A stretch of DNA of 32,373 bases from HGM05232 sp036661515 (GTDB lineage: Bacteria; Bacteroidota; Bacteroidia; Bacteroidales; Muribaculaceae), in NCBI GenBank assembly GCA_036661515.1, contig JAVWYO010000010.1, positions 1-32,373 of the forward strand. The letters are read 5' to 3'. Shown in pieces: positions 1-7,202 of this stretch. Both the position numbers and the translations under genes were made by a program. The first letter of the stretch is position 1, and the number at the start of each line of letters is the position of its first letter. The notes under the pieces were generated by a model that made no database searches, had not been told where the DNA came from, and was given only the letters and a program-made list of their open reading frames with translations.

Positions 1-16
1 TAGGTAATCGCCCCCT

Positions 17-55
17 AAGAGCGTCGAAGAAGTAAAATTCCTCGACGCTCTTTTC
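17..55. terminator. Rho-independent terminator
   Basis: An 11-bp perfect stem (17-27 with 42-52) with a 14-base loop is followed by a short T run. It probably ends a gene lying left of the window. The A residues before the left arm could let it work in both directions. Confidence 0.75.
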
Positions 56-154
56 ATTTACTATAACCTAAATAATATACATCAAAATATAAGTTGTGAT
101 TAATAATTATTTTTGCTTTATGAACATTTATACTGAAATTTTATTAAAGATTTT

Positions 155-185
155 TTTGGTGTTAATGTTTTATTTTATAACTTTG
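155..185 (+). promoter_or_regulatory. Bacteroidetes-type promoter for the secreted-protein gene
   Basis: TTTG at 155-158 and TAACTTTG at 178-185 are separated by 19 bases and match the TTTG/TAnnTTTG consensus of the primary Bacteroidetes sigma factor. Transcription would start near 192, leaving a long, AT-rich 5' leader of about 165 bases before the ATG at 356. I see no strong structure in that leader. Confidence 0.7.
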
Positions 186-355
186 GCTAAAATATAGGAA
201 GTGAAAAACTATATAAAATGATGTATATTCCTTTATATTAGAACCATGAGCATAATTAATATATGAAAAAGATAAAAGAATGCACATTAACCGCCATGTA
301 AAAAGAATTTTATATAATTATAGAGTTTTATTGTTTAACTAATATCAAAAAGAAA

Positions 356-3048
356 ATGAAAAAACGATTACTGTATGTAGCGTTTACGCTACTAACCGTT
401 TTGGGATTTGCATCCACAGCTCAAGCGCAAAATGCGTATGCGTATGGGCTAAATGGTGCATTATCAACAGATGGTACAACAATCAATGTCAACTACAGAT
501 TAAATGCTGCAGCGACAGGTGCTAACATTATTTTAACGAATGGCGATAAGGAAGTCCTTAGTTTGCCTGTTGAAGCAGCCAATCTTGTGGCTGGTGAGCA
601 TTCAATTGCAATACCTGTTACAAATCTTCCTACTGGTGTTGATTTGAAATGGAAAATTGAAGTTAAGAGTGCAATTGCTGCAACGCCAACAGTCCTTCCA
701 AAGGCTTATAGATTCTACCACCCACAAGGTGTTGTAGTTGATAATAACCCTAACAGTGCTAATTTTGGGCGTATTCTCGTTACAGAGTGTATGACAGTGA
801 AAGATGTTATATATCAATCTGGAAATGCGGCTGATGGTCAAGGTATATATGCTTTTGATCCTACAATGACTCCTATAAAGAATAAGAATGGTGGATTTGC
901 TTTTAAAGGCGGAATGACCTATTCTGAAACTTTTACTGGGCTCACAAAAACATCTTATGATCCTCGAAAAATTAGAATTACTGAAGATGGTCGTATTTTC
1001 GTTACTCGTCAAAGTAATGTAGATACTCCACTAATGGAAGTTAATCCTCTTGATTTAGATGCTCCTTTCGTTTCTGTATTTCAAGGAACAGTTGATGCTG
1101 CTACTCTTGAAACTAAAGATGCTGACGGCAAGTTTATTGCTTCAGCTAATGTTGGTTTCGATGTAATGGGCTCAGGTGCAAACTTGAAATTGTTGATGCT
1201 ATCAACTAATGCTGATGGTCTTGGCTTTTCTCAAAGCGGTTTCAGAACCGATGAATATAATCTTGGAACTGCTAAAACATTTAGTACTGTTCCTACAAAA
1301 AGCATAGTTGAACTCTCGGGTCAGAAAACTATTTCATATGCAAATGCTTCAGTTCAATATGATAAAGAAGGTGGTATATGGTATGTTCAATATCGTGGAA
1401 CTCCAACTCATGCTGAACCTGCAATCATTCACATCAATGCACTTGGTGAAGAAGATTACAGAGATATAACAACAGTAGCTGGTGGTGGTGGTGTTTGTTT
1501 CAATCCCGATTTTACACTTATCGCAATTACGAATAAGAAGAAATGGGTTGGAATTTATGAAATTGGAAAAGATGCTGCACAAAAGCCCACACTTACTTTA
1601 AAATATGATTTTGATACTACTATCGGAAATAATTGTAACGATATAGCATGGGATGTTGCAAATAACCTATACGTTGTTGGTAATAGTGGTGAATGGTTTA
1701 AAGCATTTGCTTTGCCTCGTGCAACTGATGCAGTAACTACTCCAGCTATGGATAAATTTGCTATTAATATTCCTGCTCCAGTGCCTCCAACTCCAGCAGG
1801 CCCTGCATTGACAGAGAAATGGAAAATAACAGAAGGATTACCAGCCGCACCAGATGCTCGTCAAGCTGCATATAAAAATGGTAAGCTGTATATTCAAAAT
1901 AAAGCAACCAAAANNNNNNNNNNNNNNNNNNNNNNNNNNNNNNNNNNNNNNNNNNNNNNNNNNNNNNNNNNNNNNNNNNNNNNNNNNNNNNNNNNNNNNN
2001 NNNNNNNNNNNNNAACTGGGTATTTGCAGAAGTTGTAAGTGATACAAAAGCAAATATTTATCAATACTACCCTGGTGGATACATTGCTATGTATGAATTT
2101 ACTACTCCAGCTCCAGAAAAAGCAGATCTATATATGATTGGTCAAATAGCTCCTAACAATTATGAGTGGAAAGCTAATGTTGGTCATAAGATGGATGGTG
2201 GTGTAGATGGTATTTATACAACTACAGTTAGAATTGCTGAAAATGCTACATCTGATGGTCTACCAGCATTTGGATTTGCAACAAAACTTGGTGCTAATGC
2301 TGATGATTGGGCTACTCTAAACGCTAATCGTTTTGGAGCAGCAGTAGATGGAACAATGGTTGATAATGATACCGAAGCTCCATTAGTGAAAGCTGAAGGC
2401 GCATTGAAAATTAAAGGTTGGGAATATCTTGTAACAGTAAATATGAAAGCTATGACAGTTAAGTGTACTGCTACTACTCCTATACCTTCAGAGACATATC
2501 CTGAAACACTTTATGTAATAGGTCAAATAAAACCAGCTGAAGGAGATCAATGGAAAACAGATGATGCTTCTTATCCACTTGCAAAAACAGGAAATGAAGG
2601 TGAATATAAAGGTACCGATATAAAATTATATGGTAATGCTTTCTTCACATTAGTTTCTAAACTTGGTGCAACATGGGATATAGTAAATCCATTCCGTTAT
2701 GGACCAGCAATTGCTGATGATGTATTAGTTCCAGAAGTAGCTGCTACAGTTACCGTTGGTGCAACAAATTCATGGAAGATTATTCCTGCTGGATACACTC
2801 TATTAGTTAATTTGAAGAATAAAACAATTCTTGCTTCAAAGACATCTGGTGTTGATGGAGTAGATGCCGCAGCCGTTAAGGTAATAGGTGGTGTTGGTGA
2901 AATCAATGTTATAGGTGAGGCTAATTCTATTGAAGTGTTTAACGCAGGTGGTGCTCTTGTTAGCAAAAACGAAACAAGTGTATTATGTGCTTCAGGTATT
3001 TATTTCGTAAGAGTTGATGGAAAAATAACGAAAGTTGTTGTAAGATAA
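356..3048 (+). CDS. large secreted T9SS-sorted protein, interrupted by assembly gap
   Basis: The N-terminus has a classic Sec signal peptide (basic MKKR, hydrophobic core, cleavage near residue 24 after AQA). Next come an Ig/FlgD-like beta segment (about 27-105) and a long region with propeller-like repeats (PQGVVVDNN, DGRIFVTRQ, GGIWYVQYRG, NLYVVGNSGEW). After the gap there are two related beta domains opening with LYMIGQIAP and LYVIGQIKP, resembling the carbohydrate-binding modules of SusE/SusF-type proteins. The last 70 residues (IEVFNAGGALVS, then GIYFVRVDGKITKVVVR) look like a type IX secretion type A sorting domain, so the product is probably exported through T9SS and anchored at the surface. 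Frame and content continue directly from 2014 into 2089-3048, so this is one gene and not two. The gap length is not 100: the reading frame requires a missing length of 2 modulo 3, and the text before it (KWKITEGLPA... NGKLYIQNK) looks like the opening of another propeller, so several hundred bases may be absent. Ligand unknown. Confidence 0.8.
1914..2013. other. assembly gap (100 N)
   Basis: A run of exactly 100 N is the usual placeholder for a scaffold gap of unknown size. It lies inside the secreted-protein gene and shifts its apparent frame. Confidence 0.98.
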
Positions 3049-3078
3049 TAATTATAGAAAAATTATTAATAAAATTGA

Positions 3079-3108
3079 GCGGGGCGCAAGAAATTGCGTC
3101 CCGCTTTT
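3079..3108 (+). terminator. strong Rho-independent terminator
   Basis: GC-rich 11-bp stem (3079-3089 with 3094-3104, one G-T pair) with a GAAA tetraloop and a TTTT tail, 30 bases after the stop of the secreted-protein gene. On the minus strand it could also end a transcript coming from the repeat element at 3181-3248. Confidence 0.9.
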
Positions 3109-3180
3109 GTAGGTATGTACGCATTCATAGTGCGTAAATGCGAATTTGTAGACACTTGATAATCAATGTTTTAATAGGAG

Positions 3181-3248
3181 TACGCATAGTACGCACGTTA
3201 CGCACCCTTTTTGCTATCTCACAGATATTTAGCTTCTTAGCAAAGGTA
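3181..3248 (-). repeat. promoter-linked TGCGTA repeat element, copy 1
   Basis: On the minus strand a perfect -7 box TACCTTTG (3248-3241) is followed by 25 bases, then the 17-mer AGCAAAAAGGGTGCGTA (3215-3199), then two more TGCGTA cores, giving three cores at 3199, 3190 and 3181 with an exact 9-base period. Further along, an inverted pair TACGCA/TGCGTA lies at 3118-3136. The same order and the same 25-base spacing occur at 32281-32348 on the plus strand. The transcript would run about 150 bases into the hairpin at 3079-3104. The rest of the gene-free stretch 3249-3400 shows nothing I recognise. Confidence 0.65.
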
Positions 3249-3406
3249 CGTTTCTAATAGTTTTTACTGTTACTAAAAAGAGAATTGAGAATGAAAGGGT
3301 GTGGAGTAAAAATCGGTTTATATTATGTTTTAGCGGACAGCAATAATTGCGAAATAAATAAAACTGCTTCTTATTTAAATATATTCGTTATTTCAAAACG
3401 AAACAG

Positions 3407-3437
3407 TTCGTTATTATAGAATAATTAATTAATTTTG
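3407..3437 (+). promoter_or_regulatory. promoter of the thrS-infC-rpmI-rplT operon
   Basis: TAATTTTG at 3430-3437 is a full match to the -7 consensus; TTCG at 3407-3410, 19 bases upstream, is an acceptable -33 element. The start would be near 3444, giving a leader of about 35 bases. Confidence 0.6.
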
Positions 3438-3479
3438 CGTAAATTATCTGTGTTGTTGTATGACACAGGATTAAAATAA

Positions 3480-5423
3480 ATGAAAATGATAAATATTACT
3501 TTTCCTGATGGGGGTGTAAAGCAGTTTGAAGCTGGAATAACTCCTTATCAAGTCGCAGAGAGTATTAGTTCTCGCCTTGCTCAAGATGTCATCGCAGCAT
3601 CGGTAAATGGTGAGGAATGGGATATTTCTCGCCCAATTAATGATGATGCGTCGATTGTTCTCTTTAAGTGGGAAGATGCTGAAGGTAAACATGCCTTTTG
3701 GCACACGTCGGCACACTTGCTTGCAGAAGCTCTTCAAGAATTATATCCAGGTGTAAAATTTGGTATAGGGCCAGCTATTGAAAATGGGTTCTATTATGAC
3801 ATTGATCCTGGTGAAAATTCTATAACGAGTGCCGATTTTCCAGCGATAGAAGCTAAAATGGCAGAACTTGTTGCTAAAAAGGAAAGCGTTGTTAGAGCCG
3901 ATATTTCTAAGGCTGATGCATTAAAGTTATTTGGCGACCGAAATGAAACATATAAATGTGAGCTTATTAGTGAACTTGCCGATGGCACTATAACGACCTA
4001 TACGCAAGGTGCATTCACAGACCTTTGTCGTGGTCCACACTTGCCAAATGCTGGGATTATTAAAGCAATCAAGATTTTATCACTCGCTGGTGCATATTGG
4101 CGTGGTGACCAAGAGCGCAACCAATTGGTGCGTGTATATGCTATTACATTTCCTAAGAAAAAGATGCTTGATGAGTATCTTGCTCTTCTTGAAGAGGCAA
4201 AGAAACGCGATCATCGTAAGCTCGGCAAGGAGATGGAACTGTTTGCTTTCTCTGCTAATGTTGGAGCAGGTCTTCCGCTATGGCTGCCAAAAGGAGCTGC
4301 ATTGCGCGACCGATTAGAATCGTTCTTGCGTAAGATACAGAAACAATATGGCTATCAACAGGTAATTACTCCACATATTGGAAATAAGATGCTGTATGTA
4401 ACCTCTGGACATTATGCAAAATATGGAAAGGATTCATTCCAGCCTATTCACACCCCTGAAGAAGGTGAGGAATATTTGCTAAAACCAATGAATTGCCCTC
4501 ATCACTGTGAAATATACAAAGTATTTCCACGCTCATATAAAGAACTACCATTGCGTCTCGCAGAATTTGGTACTGTGTATCGTTATGAGCAGAGTGGCGA
4601 GCTTCATGGGCTTACAAGGGTGCGAGGGTTTACGCAAGATGATGCGCATATATTCTGTACGCCAGATCAGCTAAAAGAGGAGTTCATAAAGGTTATGGAC
4701 ATAATTTTTTATATTTTTAAGGCTCTAAAATTTGATAACTTTGAAGCTCAAATTTCACTTAGAGATCCGAATAAAAAGGAAAAATATGTGGGTAGCGATG
4801 AAAATTGGGCAAAGGCTGAAAGCGCTATTATAAATGCTTGTGCCGAAAAAGGGCTTAAAGCTCGCACCGAACTTGGAGAGGCAGCTTTCTATGGACCAAA
4901 ACTTGACTTTATGGTGAAAGACGCTATTGGTCGTAGATGGCAACTTGGTACTATTCAAGTTGACTATAATCTTCCAGAACGTTTTGGACTTGAATATACA
5001 GGAGCCGACAATCAAAAGCATCGCCCCGTGATGATACACCGTGCGCCATTTGGTTCAATGGAACGTTTTGTTGCAGTACTTCTTGAGCACACAGCAGGGA
5101 AATTACCATTGTGGTTAACCCCCGACCAAGTAGTAGTTCTACCTATCAGCGAAAAATTTAATGACTATGCTATGAGCATCGTTAAAGAGCTCGACAAGCG
5201 TGACATTAGAGCCTTTGTTGATGATAGAAATGAGAAAGTAGGAAAGAAAATTCGTGATAATGAACTAAAACGTATCCCTTATTTGTTAGTAGTAGGTGAA
5301 AAAGAAGTTCAAAATAATGAAGTTTCGGTAAGAAAACAGGGTGAAGGTGATAAAGGTTCAATAAAAATTGCTACCTTTGCAGATAATTTCACTCAAGAAA
5401 TTGAGGAATTGACAAATCAATAA
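3480..5423 (+). CDS. thrS: threonine--tRNA ligase
   Basis: Charges tRNA-Thr with threonine in the cytoplasm. At 647 residues it is the normal length for bacterial ThrRS. Domains in order: TGS (1-63), editing domain with HTSAH (H75, H79) and CRGPH (C183, H187) that clears mischarged Ser-tRNA-Thr, class II catalytic core (about 245-540), and anticodon-binding domain (about 545-640). The zinc ligands that recognise threonine are visible: C339 in MNCPHH, H390 and H520. Motif 3 is RAPFGSMERF. The ATG at 3480 is used; a second ATG two codons later is possible. It opens the operon with infC only 9 bases downstream, an order widely conserved in bacteria. Confidence 0.98.
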   Translation: MKMINITFPDGGVKQFEAGITPYQVAESISSRLAQDVIAASVNGEEWDISRPINDDASIVLFKWEDAEGKHAFWHTSAHLLAEALQELYPGVKFGIGPAIENGFYYDIDPGENSITSADFPAIEAKMAELVAKKESVVRADISKADALKLFGDRNETYKCELISELADGTITTYTQGAFTDLCRGPHLPNAGIIKAIKILSLAGAYWRGDQERNQLVRVYAITFPKKKMLDEYLALLEEAKKRDHRKLGKEMELFAFSANVGAGLPLWLPKGAALRDRLESFLRKIQKQYGYQQVITPHIGNKMLYVTSGHYAKYGKDSFQPIHTPEEGEEYLLKPMNCPHHCEIYKVFPRSYKELPLRLAEFGTVYRYEQSGELHGLTRVRGFTQDDAHIFCTPDQLKEEFIKVMDIIFYIFKALKFDNFEAQISLRDPNKKEKYVGSDENWAKAESAIINACAEKGLKARTELGEAAFYGPKLDFMVKDAIGRRWQLGTIQVDYNLPERFGLEYTGADNQKHRPVMIHRAPFGSMERFVAVLLEHTAGKLPLWLTPDQVVVLPISEKFNDYAMSIVKELDKRDIRAFVDDRNEKVGKKIRDNELKRIPYLLVVGEKEVQNNEVSVRKQGEGDKGSIKIATFADNFTQEIEELTNQ

Positions 5424-5432
5424 AATTATTGA

Positions 5433-6029
5433 ATGGAGAAAAAACCATTGTGGACGGGACCAAGAAAGCCATCAGGAGGAGGTCCTAACCGAAGAGGCTA
5501 TAGAGAAATTAAGGACACCAGAGAGTTGCACGCAATCAATGAGCGTATAAAGGCGAAAGAAGTTCGTCTTGTAGGTGAAAATGTCGTGCTCGGAGTATAT
5601 TCAATCAGCGAAGCGATAAAAATCGCTGATGATCAAGGTCTTGACCTAATTGAGATAACTCCTAACGCTGAACCACCTGTGTGTCGTGTTCTTGATTATC
5701 AAAAATTCCTGTATCAACAACGTAAAAAGTTGAAGGAGCAGAAGGCCAACTCGACAAAAATAGTTGTAAAAGAAATCAGGTTTGGACCCCAAACTGATGA
5801 ACATGATTACGGCTTTAAGTTGAAACATGCCATTGAATTTTTGAAAGAAGGCTCTAAGGTTAAAGCCTACGTGTTTTTTAAAGGACGTTCAATATTATTC
5901 AAAGAACAAGGAGAAGTATTACTTCTACGCTTTGCCAATGACTTAGAGGAGCTTGGGAAAGTAGAGCAAATGCCACTTCTTGAAGGGAAACGCATGATAA
6001 TCATGTTAACTCCAAAGAAAGTAAAATAA
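5433..6029 (+). CDS. infC: translation initiation factor IF-3
   Basis: IF-3 binds the 30S subunit, blocks premature 50S joining and checks start-codon and initiator-tRNA choice. The 198 residues include a short basic, glycine-rich N-terminal extension, the N-domain (INERIKAKEVRLVGE from about residue 35), the lysine-rich linker (QQRKKLKEQKA) and the C-domain (VKEIRFGPQTDEHDY, then KVKAYVFFKGR). The start is ATG at 5433; an in-frame stop overlaps the preceding bases (5430-5432), so no longer form exists and the rare AUU start seen in some bacteria is not used here. Co-transcribed with thrS. Confidence 0.97.
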   Translation: MEKKPLWTGPRKPSGGGPNRRGYREIKDTRELHAINERIKAKEVRLVGENVVLGVYSISEAIKIADDQGLDLIEITPNAEPPVCRVLDYQKFLYQQRKKLKEQKANSTKIVVKEIRFGPQTDEHDYGFKLKHAIEFLKEGSKVKAYVFFKGRSILFKEQGEVLLLRFANDLEELGKVEQMPLLEGKRMIIMLTPKKVK

Positions 6030-6099
6030 ATAAAAAAAGCATATATTCGACTTAGTCGTCTATATATAGTGAATCAATAAAAATTTAAAAAGTAAAAAA

Positions 6100-6297
6100 A
6101 TGCCAAAGATTAAAACTAATTCCGGTGCCAAAAAGAGGTTTGCCCTTACCGGATCAGGAAAAATCAAGAGAAAACATGCTTTTAAAAGTCACATCTTAAC
6201 AAAGAAGACAAAGAAGCAGAAAAGAAATCTTGGACACTTCACCACCGTTTCAGCAGCAGATTTGAGTAACATTAAGTCGCTATTGGCACTAAAGTAA
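6100..6297 (+). CDS. rpmI: 50S ribosomal protein bL35
   Basis: A 65-residue, strongly basic protein of the large ribosomal subunit. The N-terminus PKIKTNSGAKKRFALTGSGK and the following KRKHAFKSHILTKK stretch are diagnostic for bL35. It lies 70 bases after infC; that spacer contains a small inverted repeat (CGAC/GTCG flanked by TATAT/ATATA). Confidence 0.97.
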   Translation: MPKIKTNSGAKKRFALTGSGKIKRKHAFKSHILTKKTKKQKRNLGHFTTVSAADLSNIKSLLALK

Positions 6298-6350
6298 GAA
6301 TCCAAATTTTTATGTTTTAAATTTCGTGATTTTATAATTTTTTGTTAACC

Positions 6351-6391
6351 GAATGCTTAGCTAAAAAAGCGCCTTTAAGCCGCTAACATTC
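6351..6391 (+). promoter_or_regulatory. possible RNA hairpin before rplT
   Basis: In the 109-base spacer between rpmI and rplT, GAATG-C-TTAGC (6351-6361) pairs with GCTAA-CATTC (6382-6391), giving 10 bp with one bulged C and a 20-base loop. It sits 16 bases before the rplT start. bL20 is a known autoregulator in other bacteria, so a translational control site is plausible but only inferred. Confidence 0.4.
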
Positions 6392-6406
6392 AAAAATTTT
6401 AAAAAA

Positions 6407-6757
6407 ATGCCTAGATCAGTCAATCATGTTGCTTCAAGAGCAAGAAGAAAAAAAATCTTAAAATTAACAAGAGGATATTACGGATGTCGTAAGAACGTTT
6501 GGACTGTTGCCAAGAATACTTGGGAAAAAGGTCTAACTTATGCTTATCGTGATAGAAAGAACAAGAAACGTAACTTCCGTGCGCTATGGATTCAAAGAAT
6601 CAATGCCGCTGCACGTTTTGAAGATCTTTCTTATTCAAAGTTAATGGGACTAATCCACAAAGCAGGAATCGAAATCAACCGTAAAGTGTTGGCCGATCTT
6701 GCAATGAATAATCCTGCAGCATTCAAGGCTATTGTTGATAAAGTAAAGAACGCTTAA
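6407..6757 (+). CDS. rplT: 50S ribosomal protein bL20
   Basis: 116-residue large-subunit protein needed for early 50S assembly, of normal length. Signature text includes PRSVNHVASRARRKKILKL, the YYGCRKNVWTVAKN segment, and FRALWIQRINAAAR. It is the last gene of the thrS operon and is followed directly by a strong terminator and then by an independently transcribed structured RNA. Confidence 0.98.
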   Translation: MPRSVNHVASRARRKKILKLTRGYYGCRKNVWTVAKNTWEKGLTYAYRDRKNKKRNFRALWIQRINAAARFEDLSYSKLMGLIHKAGIEINRKVLADLAMNNPAAFKAIVDKVKNA

Positions 6758-6781
6758 TACACACACAGCAAATAGTTTTAT

Positions 6782-6810
6782 AAAAAAAGCCCTTATTTAG
6801 GGCTTTTTTT
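6782..6810 (+). terminator. terminator of the thrS-rplT operon
   Basis: A 12-bp perfect stem (A7-GCCCT at 6782-6793 with AGGGC-T7 at 6799-6810), five-base loop, and T run. The symmetrical A and T runs would allow function on both strands. Confidence 0.95.
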
Positions 6811-6821
6811 ATGCTTTAATA

Positions 6822-6853
6822 TTTGGAAAGATGAACTAAGGGTGCTATATTTG
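6822..6853 (+). promoter_or_regulatory. promoter of the structured RNA
   Basis: TTTG at 6822-6825 and TATATTTG at 6846-6853 are spaced by 20 bases and match the Bacteroidetes consensus fully. The start falls near 6860. It lies between the rplT terminator and the RNA. Confidence 0.8.
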
Positions 6854-6859
6854 CGTTAG

Positions 6860-7087
6860 AAAAGATGAAACAAGCCACATCAAAGTAGATTGGGAAACTC
6901 ATCAAATTAATTGAAATACCGAGACAAGCTTTTCCTTTAATGGCGGGCCCCAGTTTCTTCGGAGACGTTCTATGAACAAGGCGGATTACAAAAAAGGGAA
7001 GCTCTCAAATCCTGTCATTCGGAGTTTCATCGCATCCTTTGATGTGGTCGTTATATGAGCCGAACTGTGCAAGCAGTTCGGCTTTTT
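6860..7087 (+). ncRNA. ssrS: 6S RNA (Bacteroidales-1 type)
   Basis: A gene-free segment with its own consensus promoter and a terminator (9-bp stem 7059-7067 with 7074-7082, then T5). The ends pair to make a rod: CCACATCAAAG (6875-6885) with CTTTGATGTGG (7037-7047), 11 perfect bp; GAAACTC (6894-6900) with GAGTTTC (7022-7028); AGCTT...CCTTT (6927-6938) with AAAGG...AAGCT (6993-7003); and an apical hairpin GTTTC-TTCG-GAGAC-like at about 6953-6966. Unpaired stretches in the middle of the rod resemble the central bubble of 6S RNA, which binds the RNA polymerase holoenzyme. The Bacteroidales-1 RNA motif is known to lie downstream of rplT with its own promoter and terminator, and has been related to 6S RNA. 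The class call rests on position and folding by eye. Ends are approximate. Confidence 0.82.
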
Positions 7088-7159
7088 CAATTATGTACTT
7101 ATATATTAGGGCGGTATTTATTAATACTGTTGTGTAGCTCATATTTACCGTTATTTTAT

Positions 7160-7167
7160 TAATTTTG
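7160..7167 (+). promoter_or_regulatory. -7 box of gpmI promoter
   Basis: TAATTTTG matches TAnnTTTG and lies 35 bases before the gpmI ATG. No convincing -33 TTTG is seen at the right distance. Confidence 0.5.
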
Positions 7168-7202
7168 TAGTCTAAAATAATAATAATATTAAACTATATA
7201 AA

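Noticed and set aside
602..1012. 136-residue minus-strand open frame inside the secreted-protein gene
   Set aside because: It is the reverse shadow of a well-supported gene, with a Cys/Ser/Ile-rich composition and no recognisable domain.
2089..3048. A separate gene starting at ATG 2089
   Set aside because: The frame is open and continuous from the end of the N run at 2014, with protein-like sequence before the ATG; the split is caused by the gap.
3097..3157. 20-codon minus-strand ORF starting ATGAATGCGTAC within copy 1
   Set aside because: It is mostly formed by the terminator hairpin sequence and has no sign of coding constraint.
3181..3204. TGCGTA arrays as a CRISPR
   Set aside because: The units are 6 bases with 3-base spacers; there are no long repeats, spacers or cas genes.
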